A DNA stretch of 64,000 nucleotides from the NCBI GenBank assembly GCA_963920635.1, contig OY987306.1:33857453-33921452 (forward strand). The letters are read 5' to 3'. Under the pieces are notes generated by a model, which was not told where the DNA came from, ran no database searches, and saw only the letters and a program-made list of their open reading frames with translations. The position numbers were made by a program, and so were the translations under genes. The DNA comes from Pseudeuparius sepicola. Taxonomy: Eukaryota; Arthropoda; Insecta; Coleoptera; Anthribidae. Of the stretch, positions 1 through 8,659 are shown in pieces; the first letter of the stretch is position 1; each line of letters starts with the position of its first letter.

Positions 1-143
1 CACTGGTTCTCTTGTTCGGCCACACTTTTGCTCGAAAGCAATATACTTATGAGTATTTGCAGGGACAAGATAACCAAAGTTATAATGAAAATTGTTCGGT
101 ATCTTCGAAGCCATTTCTGGTGCTTTAAAACTGCCTTTAACAT
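1..143 (-). CDS. Partial N-terminus of a putative single-pass membrane protein
   Basis: On the reverse strand an ATG at 143-141 opens 47 codons that continue past the left edge without a stop. What is visible is a basic head (residues 1-16, beginning MLKAVLKHQKWLRRYR), then about 20 hydrophobic residues (TIFIITLVILSLQILISILL), then a polar stretch. That is the layout of a type II anchor (short cytosolic tail, membrane segment, stem), as in many Golgi glycosyltransferases, but no catalytic domain is in view and I do not name a family. It is divergent from the Pep gene, with about 0.6-0.8 kb between the two starts. It could be a chance reading frame, because only 143 bases are visible. Confidence 0.35.
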   Translation of the reverse strand, partial: MLKAVLKHQKWLRRYRTIFIITLVILSLQILISILLSSKSVAEQENQ

Positions 144-779
144 CGCAGCTTTTGTCCGGCGGTCCAGAAATTCATTATTAGCCAGTTATGTAATCATGAT
201 TTCGACTTTTAGCGCGGTTTAATAGAGAATTCGGCTAAATAAACCATTAGGTAAACAAATAGCTCTCTTTATTTAATATTAACAAATTGTCACAATAAAG
301 AGAAACTGAAGTTAGGTAGGGATGGGTTTCGTTCATTAGCAACAGTCGTCTGTTGCTAACTTCACAGGGATCGTTATTTTCGTGTTTTATGATCTATTTC
401 CGGTCATGCGCACTAAATGACGGCGTTGCCACATTTCCTATGATTTTACATCACTGGTTTTTGTTGTTTTTATGTGGAATTAGGCAAAAAATCAAATGAA
501 ATTTAATTGCAGGTTGTTGTTGTATACTTTTGATTGAATTTTTATTTAAAAAAATGCTTATTGTGACGATTTTATTGATAAAATTAATGAAATCTGGCAA
601 CGTAGCGTCAACACTGCCGGCATTTTGTACACTGATCGGAGTTAATAGCGGGCGTTTGGACGCTGCAAGTTTGAAAACTCTCCATAGGACCCTAAATTGT
701 TAATTTAAAACATAAAAAGTGTGTTCTTTAAAATATAATATACTTTAATTTGTGCAGTGCATTTGAAGAGTTATTTCGG
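144..779. promoter_or_regulatory. Intergenic region between divergent genes, with the Pep promoter and 5' leader
   Basis: There is no other reading frame of note. A hairpin with 10-bp arms (TTAGCAACAG, loop TCGT) lies at 336-359. The Pep leader probably starts somewhere in 600-740 and has a splice donor at 780-781 (CGGG/TAAGTT context). No clear TATA box was seen. If the 1-143 frame is real, this is a bidirectional promoter region. Confidence 0.35.
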
Positions 780-935
780 GTAAGTTTTATATTGCAAAAA
801 TCGCATGACGCCAATGTATGACGCCATAATTGTGGCGTGGCCATGTTTCATAAAAGAACGCTTCAAACTGAACATTCATAGATTCCGAGTTGAGATTTTG
901 AACTGAAAGAAACGTTTTTATTGCAGTAATAACCA

Positions 936-3900
936 ATGAGTTACTACAACCCAAGGTAAGACACTAAAACGTAGGACTTTTCATTTTTCGGATGGTTCCT
1001 TTTACATTTTGCGCACAGCTTGCCGGAGGTGTAAAAGCTGTGGTTATTTTTGATTTCTTTCGAAGTTTCAGCCAGGCCACAGGCATGGCCCGAGGCAGGG
1101 GGGGGTATTCACCCCGCGGCAGCTCATATCGCGGCTCGAGCCGTGGCGGGTACGGCGGCGACCGTTACTCGTCGTACTCGAGCTCCTACGATTCCCGCAA
1201 CAAGTATGGGTCGTCGGATCGGTTCAGTTCGAGCGGGAGAGACTATAGGTCCTCTTATAGGCCGGTGAGTGGAGACTGTTTCCAATCGGCCAATGAAACA
1301 TTTTGGAATCTGAACTAGAAGGCTTTCCGACGAGACTGATTGTTTTTGAAATACATTTTAAAGCAAAAAATTGTGACAAATGAAATATGGCCCTGACACC
1401 CCTGATTTTTCGGTTGGTATGAACTAAATTACCAATGAGTCAGTTCAACGGTTTGATTATTCGGCAAAACCAGGGACCCTTTAAAGTAAGGGGACCCAGC
1501 ATTATACTTTCCAAAGTGAGACCGTTTCTTTCCCCATTCTAATAGTCTCAATGATGCCAAGTATGCCATTTTATTGGAGAATCTATGAATATAACAGGTA
1601 CTTTGATTGTTAGTAAAAATTAATAATGGTTTCCATGATTTCTAAAAATTAGACTTGACACAATGTTGTGTCTACAATAATACAGAATATGGCAAGTGCC
1701 AAATGAATCAAATTTATTTTATATTTGAATTTGCTTTCCTGCAATTATTTCCAGGAACTTAAGTAATATATATAAGTATGGTAAGTCATTGCCGATTTTG
1801 CTTATTTGAGAATTTGTCGCTATTGCACCTTGTTACCAAGTTCCTCAAACCATTTGTAATGTATACTTGAACTTTCTTCCCTTGTTGAATGTATCTACCC
1901 AAAGAACTTTCACATATTTCGGGATGGACTAATAAGATTAGGTCTTGTACTTAGTTCTAATCGCGTAGTTTTTCTCGTTGCTCATTATAAAATTTTTGTA
2001 ATTTTATTTCTCTCTCAAGGTACCTCACAAACGTAAAATAAACTTATAGTTGTAGATAAAAACTGTATAAAAAAAGGCCTGAACTGAAGCTACCTGCTTA
2101 ATAATTTAAAATTTAGGAAATACCATTTTTGTTTTGAACTACTTACTTATACGTAATGCCCATGTAATGGGAATTGTAGGATTACTAAAGGTGAAACAAG
2201 AAAAAATCTGGTTGCAATTATTGGGACTACTACAGGCGGCCGCATTACCTTTAATTGACTATCTGGAAGTTAGAAAACTTAAAAATTGTGAACTATGATG
2301 GGAAATATTTTGCCTCCTTTGGAATCTATGGCACTATCTATCACATAAAACCTGATGGCAGTTGGACACTGACATATAACATAACCTTGTACCAGCCCAC
2401 TTATGTGGTCTCCTTGGAGTATATAGAAAACAAACTTTCCCTCAAGGCTTCACTTTTCCTATGTGATAGACTGTGACATGCTGGGTCCCCTTATTTTAAA
2501 GAGTCCCTGGGCAAAACGAGTATAGAGGGGTCTTTAAGAAATAAAAAGGTAAAGCCTTTTATAATTATTTTCGTTGAGATTTCAAATGTGTTTTGATACC
2601 ACTACAAATGTTTACAATCATTATTTGGGGACATCAAATAAGCTTTGTTTTTATTTGGTTTCTTTAGGATTCTAGGGATTCCCATAGGTCTCCCGATCGC
2701 AAGAGAATGAGAACCGAGGTAAGTTTGTATTTTACTTTTTCCCTTTTTTAATATTTTCCACAGCAAACTTAGGTACTTATATGGATTTTTTTCTACTCTA
2801 CAAAATATAGATACCTACCCGTTGAAACATCTATAAGAATGAAAAGATGAGAAAAAGGTAGAGTTTGATCTCCCTTTGTTTTGATTTTGAAAAAACCTTA
2901 TAAAGAATGATTTTTAAGGGTTTTTTTGTCGTTTTTCAGTCACTAAAAATTGCGTAAGAGAGTACTTTGCAGTGACTTGAAAGTAAGATATAAGAAAAAT
3001 ACTATTACGAAAAAAAATGGAAGGAGTGTTTAGTAAACATGTTTCGGAAAATGAATAATTTAAAAATGGGATAGAATAATTGCTTTGGCGATATTTAAAT
3101 TTTTGATACATAGGGACTTTTTTAACCGAAATGGTGAAAAATAAGTTGGAATGACTGACTACGAGTCAAAAATTCCATTTAAAATTGGTAGAAATGCCAG
3201 ATAATATTGAAAATATATTTTTTCTTATACGTGAATTCTACAATATTTTAATACATTTTATAAGAACAAGGTGGGGACTCGAATAGAAAACAAAGTGCAA
3301 CAAATATTTTCATTTATTTAGACACTTTTTGCAATGAAAATGGAAAAAGGAAATGGAATGAGTAACTACGAGTTAAAATTCCATTAAATTGGTAGAACGT
3401 TGCCAAGAAATGCGAACAAAGCAATGTTTAACTAACTTACCTTTTTATTTTTATATGGGAAAAAACAGAATAAATTTTTGCGAGAACCTGTTGATTTATG
3501 GACAGAAATTAGAGGAAAACAATTAATGAATTATTTATTGCTTGTCATGATGGAATAACCGCGTTGAAAAACCAAATGGAACAATTAGCTAAGAGTTAAA
3601 ATTCCATTATTGACCGTAGAAGTGCCGGAAAACGCGAAAGGTCGTTTTCTCGGTTACGTATGTACAGTTCGATCCCCATTTTTCACACGACGGGATCTGC
3701 CGAGGTTGCGACAGGACGTAGTAAGTCATTTTTTGCGTGTAATGGTAAAAATAAAATTGTTCCCCGTGAATGTTTCTTGCGACAAAAAAAAAAAAAAAGA
3801 CGGGGAGAGGCCGTACCATCCCGCCCGAATTGGTAGAAATGCCAGACAGCGCCAACCCCCGAGACTAAACTTGTGCCCCGCTTGCCCATCGCCCGCAGGG

Positions 3901-6900
3901 TCCGAGCTCGCACCGCGACAGCTACGGCTACTCGACCCGCTACGAGCCGTACCAGGAGAAGCGCTACTCGTCGGGCGACCGCCACTCGTCGTTCCAGCGC
4001 AAGGAGGAGTTCCGGCGGCCGTCGGGGCCGCCGCCCGGCTCGATGCGCGGCTCGTACCGCGGCCGGCTGGGCTCGAGGGGCCCGCGAGGCGGGCGGCTGC
4101 GCGACAGGGCGCCGATGCGCCGCCGGCTGGTCGACGCGTCCTACGCCGTGAGGAAGAGGCCCGTCGGACGGATGGAGTACGGGCGGAGGGCGAAGGTGTC
4201 GCGGGTCAGGAGGTAAATGGGAAGGAGAGGAGCGGGAGAGCGAGGGCGTAACGTCGCAGTGGGAGCAACTACGACGGTCGTCTTGCGTGACGGGGCGGGA
4301 GACGGGGGCAAATTCGAGTCGACGGTTTCGAGTTCCTTGTTGGGTTTTTTCTAGGGTGGTTACATGTCTTTCGAAAACCGACACTTTTCAAGGTCAACTA
4401 AATCAATCAACTAAATTCACACAGGCTAAATCAATCAACTAAATTCACACAGGCGGTAGTTCAAACGAACCAAAGCGATAGCAAGAAAAACGCCTTAAAT
4501 ATATAAAACAAACATTTAACAAATAATGTTCTTTAGTTAGTATCAATTAATGCTTCAAAGAATCTCGTATTTTTTTTTAACTTGCATTTGTGTTCTAAAA
4601 CAGTTTTGCCAGGTAATTGAATACAGTGCCTTAAAGTAATTAGAGGCAGTAGTTCAAATGACCCAAAGCGAAAGAAACACCTTTACCATATCAAAAGCTA
4701 GTTAACAAATAATAATCCTTCAGTTTTTTTTTAAGAATTAACTAGTGCCTCAAAGTATGTTCTACCTTTTTAACTTGCATTTATTTTCGAAAATAGTTTT
4801 GAAAGATTATTGTTTTTGAGGTGAATACAGTGCCTTTGATGTAATTAGAGTCAGTAGTTCAAATGACCCAAAGCGAAAGAAACGCCTTTACTATATCAAA
4901 AGTTAGTTAACAAGTAATAATCATTCAGTTTTTTTTTTTAATTAACTGGTGCCTCAAAGTATCTTGTACTTTTTTAACTTGCATTTATTTTCGAAAACAG
5001 TTTTGATAGGTAATTGTTTTTGAGGCGAATACAGTGCCTTTGAAGTAATAATAGGCAGTAGTTCAAATGGCCCAAAGCGAAAGAAACGCCTTTACTATAT
5101 CAAAAGCTAGTTAACGAATAATAACTCTTCAGTTTTTTTTTTTAAAGAATTAACTAGTGCCTCAAAGTATCTTCTACTTTTTTAACTTGCATTTGTTTTC
5201 GAAAACAGGTTTGATAGGTAATTATTTTTGAGATGAATACAGTGCCTTTGAAGTAGAGTTGCCAAATGTCCGGACATTTATTTTCAGAGAAATGTCCAGC
5301 CAATATGTCCGTAATATGTCCGGACATTTATTTATAAACATGTCCAGAATTGATTCATTTCCGAAATATAAGGTATTTTGAATAAAGCAATTAAAAAAAT
5401 ACAACTATTTTTCACCATGCAAAAGTTCAGAATTTTTTTTCCCAAAACAATTGGAAGTATTTTTAAGGAACTTTCAGTGTTTTCCTACAATTTTGCATTT
5501 TATAAAAATGGCAAACTGTTAGCACTTTAATCCTAAAATCTTGTCATTTGACTTTCGAAAGAGACCAAAACGAAAAAAATTCAATGACCCATCGAATTTG
5601 CCTCTTCTGCTGCCGAATCACCCTGTCTTGCCTCCGTAACATTATGGGAAATATTTAGATAGAATGAAAATAAATAAATAATAAAAATCTACGAGAATAA
5701 TAATTGGAAATATTTGTAGAAACAAAAATGTCCAAAAGAAGTGTAGTGCCAAATTTCTTCAGATTACAGCACGTTTAACACTTCTGGGAGGATTATTAAA
5801 GATAAATTTCAGTGAAGGAAACATTAGATTTCATTATTTTATGGAAATATAAGAACTGCATTTCGTTCGTCATTGAGTATAAGAATATATTATTTCGTAT
5901 AATTAGAAAGTCCACAACAGAAAAGTTGATACACATTTGAAAACTTAAAACTTCTCTAAGAAAAAATGGATTAAAAAGATGCAGAAATGCATATTCGCAA
6001 GTCTACAAGAAGTTTGTATGGATTTTTTGAATAGATTTAGATTAGATATTTTTTTTATTTGAAGATGTTACACATGTTATCTTATTTGATCTTAAAAACA
6101 ATACAAACATTTTAGCAATGATAGACACTAGGTATTTTTCAAGTTTGAAAAACATGTGCAATATCTGTTTGTTGTAAACAAAAAAATGGCCTTCCTCCAA
6201 TCATGTATCTAATTTCTCGCTAGCGTTTTGACAAGACGACCCCGTCGTCGTTCCGTCAGCGACAAAGACGACTCCGACGAAGAAAAAGAGAAGAAAGAAA
6301 AGAAGGACAAGAGCAAGGAGGAAGATTCGAAAGATGAAGACATGAAGGAAGGCGACGAGGAAAAGAAATCGCCCAAAAAGGAAAAGGGAACTTCCGACAA
6401 AGAAGACAGCGACGAAGACGAGGATGACGACGACAAATCGAAGAAAAATTACATCAAGCTGCTTTGTCCCCACTGCAACTCGAAGGCGCCAACCTTCAGG
6501 ATTTACCTCAGGCATTTGGCGAGCAAGTCTCACATGTTGGCCATGAGAAAGGTCCGTCTTGTATTCTTCCAACATTTCTTTTGTTATATATATTTTTTTC
6601 CTTTCCAGGTTGCCATGAAACAAAAGTCCATACTCTCGCAGATGCGCCAGGCACAGCGAAACACCCAAAACGAACTCGAGAAGAGCACCGAAGACCTGTC
6701 AAGCCACACAAACTTTTGCCCGTTGTGCAAGCTCAACTACAAGCAGAGAAAGGCGGTCCACCAGGCTTCGGAGTCGCACAAGAACATGAGGAAGTTCCTG
6801 ATGCCCTTCTGCAAGGTGTGCAATGTGGCGTTCAAGAGCCCCATGAGCTACGAGAGTCACTGCTGCTCGATCGCGCACATCAAGGTGAGAATTTAGGTCG

Positions 6901-7880
6901 CGTTGCCAATTGTTTAGGTCACATTGCCAATTGTTTAGGTCACATTGCCAATTGTTTAGGACATGTTTAGGACACGTTGCCATGTGATTAGGACACGTTG
7001 CCAATTGACTATTATTTTTTTCAGCGCAAGCAAAGAGTGGAAAACAACAGCGAGAACTCTGGGGACGAGGACAATCTCGAAGATTTCACGACGATAGATT
7101 CCGTGGGTGAAGGGGATGCAGTGTCGGACACTGAAGGCAAGAAAGAAGAGAAGAAGGAACCGATAAACGTCGGAATCGAGCAGATAAAGAAAATAGAGGC
7201 CCATTATTGCGACCTGTGCAAAATGTATCTGCCGAGGGTTGAAGATGCCGAGCTTCCTAAGATTTTGGCCAAGCACTGTAAACTCAGGGTTCACATGCAC
7301 AGGTAAAGGAAAAAAATTGGGAATTTAGGTCATGTTGCCAGGATATCTTGCCATAAAATTAGGACACGTTGCCATTTGATGGCAACATGACCTAATTTTT
7401 TGGCAATATGTCCGAAATTGTCCCAAATTTAATTCCGTTCCGTTTTTCAGGTATGTCCTGTTGAAAGAGCGTCAAGAACTGGAGAAGAAGGCCGAAAAAT
7501 TGCAACGAAAAGAAAACGCGGCCAAAGAAAAGCAGAAGGACCCAGAGGACGGGGACAAAACCGAGAAGGACGAAGAGGGGAAAGAGGTGGACTGCAACAA
7601 GTCGACCGAAGAAGACAAACTTTGGGCGGACGTGGACAAAGACCTCGGCGATATATTGGCAGAGGCGGAGACGGGGGCGAAGAGTAGCGATGAAGACGAG
7701 GACGACTCCCACGTCGGGGGAGAACGCTACGACAGGTGAATACTTTTAAATTTTGAGGTTAGGAAAAAATTGAGGTTGTTTTTCAGGTTCAAGTTAAGTC
7801 AGGAAAAGAATGGGGAAAAGAAGGAGGGCGACGAACAATCCGAAGAAAAGGAGGAGAAAAAGGAAGAAGAGAAGAAGTAA
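936..7880 (+). CDS. Pep: Zinc finger protein on ecdysone puffs (Pep) homologue, nine coding exons
   Basis: Coding exons are 936-955, 1072-1264, 2668-2718, 3899-4212, 6224-6551, 6609-6884, 7025-7302, 7451-7735 and 7787-7880. All junctions are GT-AG and the phases agree, giving 612 residues. A 5' leader intron (780-926) ends 9 nt before the ATG. The N-terminus (to about residue 190) is a Gly/Arg/Ser/Tyr-rich RNA-binding-like region. Residues about 195-265 are an acidic and basic Ser/Lys/Glu/Asp tract. Four C2H2 fingers with CxxC and Hx5H spacing (zf-jaz/matrin-like) follow at about 272-302, 339-361, 370-392 and 456-486. The tail is Glu/Lys-rich. This order matches insect Pep, a nuclear hnRNP-associated protein of ecdysone-induced puffs; function here is by homology. 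Exon 3 has only 17 codons. Intron 5 is 57 bp, a multiple of three, and has no in-frame stop. Confidence 0.88.
1471..2509 (+). mobile_element. Non-autonomous hAT-like element in Pep intron 2 (copy A)
   Basis: The ends are inverted repeats of about 32 bp beginning CAGGGACYCTTTAAA, flanked by an exact 8-bp duplication GGCAAAAC (1463-1470 and 2510-2517). CAGGG ends plus 8-bp duplications fit the hAT superfamily, although P-type elements also make 8-bp duplications. The 1039-bp interior is about the same length and sequence as the copy at 45723-47126 once that copy's nested insert is removed. Short frames inside (for example 2255-2476) are shared in part between copies but match no family I recognise. 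No transposase is visible. Confidence 0.8.
2518..2667. other. 3' part of Pep intron 2
   Basis: AT-rich intron sequence ending in the acceptor TTCTTTAG at 2660-2667. Nothing else is visible. Confidence 0.5.
3140..3870 (+). repeat. Degenerate tandem repeat of about 220 bp in Pep intron 3
   Basis: A core phrase (TACGAGTYAAAATTCCATT, then TTGGTAGAAATGCCAG-like) recurs near 3160, 3370, 3600 and 3835, so four diverged units are spaced about 210-235 bp apart. The last unit abuts the acceptor of exon 4. The rest of intron 3 (2719-3140) is plain AT-rich sequence. Confidence 0.55.
4395..4454 (+). repeat. Two exact 30-bp tandem units at the start of Pep intron 4
   Basis: The phrase CTAAATCAATCAACTAAATT followed by CACACAGG occurs twice in a row. 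Only intron sequence surrounds it. Confidence 0.8.
4455..5260 (+). repeat. Four-unit tandem repeat of about 200 bp in Pep intron 4
   Basis: Units begin near 4455, 4650, 4855 and 5055 with CAGTAGTTCAAATGACCCAA-like text, and each continues through a T-run and GTGCCTCAAAGTATCTTCTA to TTTTGAGGTGAATACAGTGC. The last three units are closely similar and the first is more diverged. This is a small local satellite-like array confined to the intron. Confidence 0.75.
5261..6223. other. Rest of Pep intron 4
   Basis: AT-rich intron sequence. At 5268-5335 the phrase ATGTCCGGACATTTATTT is repeated with an inverted flavour (TCCGGA palindromes). No exon or element ends were found. The acceptor CTCGCTAG ends at 6223. 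Confidence 0.5.
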
Positions 7881-8012
7881 AAAAGTGTTGGATACCACTT
7901 TTAGTGTTAGTTTGTATGTATGATTTGTGTTGTGCGAATTTAAATTAAGAATTTTGATTTAGTTCAAAATGTAATCTTGTTAAGTGCAGTGTTTAACTAG
8001 TTCACGCCGAAA

Positions 8013-8018
8013 AATAAA
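8013..8018 (+). terminator. Poly(A) signal of the Pep gene
   Basis: AATAAA lies 133 nt after the Pep stop codon and is followed by a T-rich stretch. It is about 230 nt from the stop of the convergent CTF8 gene. Confidence 0.7.
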
Positions 8019-8247
8019 CGGAATATAAGGAAAATTTTGTATTTTTACGATTTGCAACAGTTGGTAACAAGAAGCTATTCATTATCAATGTTTTAGGCCT
8101 TGTTGGCAACATGACCTAATATTTTTTAGGACCTATTCGTTAGGTCTTGTTGTCATCTCTCGCCCTAACCAATTGGCAATATGACCTAATGTCTAAAAAA
8201 ATCAAAATCATTAAGAAAATAGTGTGTATATTACTACAAAAAATAAT

Positions 8248-8648
8248 CTACTGATTGCCTACAATCGGTTTTGGTCTAGTTTTAAATATAATTTTTCTCT
8301 TGATCATAGCTTTTACGACATATTCTGTCCTATCTTCGTTTTTCCGTTTCTCCAACAAAGCGAAGGGTTTCTCCATTTTCGCTTCTTTCCCGAACATCAG
8401 ATGATGTCCGACTATCAAAATCGGGGTGCCATTTTTGCCGTAATGCAAATCTCCAATGAACTGTCCTTCGAAACTTGATTCAGAGTGCGACCGTAGGTCA
8501 CCCTGTAGCTCTATTATCGAGTATTCCGTAGATAATCCTTCGGCAGAGCTGAAAAAAGACAATGAAAACAAGATTGCCGACGAAAGCTTCAAAATAGAAT
8601 AAATGCAGAAAAACTGTCGAATGCAAAACAAATTTTTATTCTAAACAT
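8248..8648 (-). CDS. Ctf8: CTF8-like subunit of the CTF18-RFC clamp loader, two exons
   Basis: Exons are 8648-8615 and 8537-8248, giving 107 residues. The body contains IIELQGDL, GDLHYGKNGTPILIVGHH, MEKPFALL and KIIFKTRPKPIV, which line up with the whole conserved core of CTF8 (human CHTF8 has 121 residues). CTF8 joins DCC1 and CTF18 in the alternative clamp loader for PCNA loading and sister-chromatid cohesion. The start is inferred. The long open frame has no ATG before the core; splicing a weak donor (GACA/GTTTTT, 8614) to the acceptor CGAAG at 8538 gives an ATG-started N-terminus that aligns with the human one without gaps. The intron would be 77 bp. The ATG lies 11 nt after the XPB stop, so it is likely co-transcribed with XPB. 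The core call is firm; exon 1 is moderate. Confidence 0.82.
8635..8640 (-). terminator. Candidate XPB poly(A) signal inside CTF8 exon 1
   Basis: AATAAA on the reverse strand, 19 nt after the XPB stop codon and 5 nt inside the proposed CTF8 coding start. Cleavage here would remove CTF8; ignoring it would give a dicistronic message. Confidence 0.5.
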
Positions 8649-8659
8649 AATAAGTGCAC

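Noticed and set aside
3683..4384. A 233-codon reverse-strand frame
   Set aside because: It lies antisense to Pep exon 4, which is very GC-rich and has few stops in any frame; the forward exon has matching splice sites and phase.
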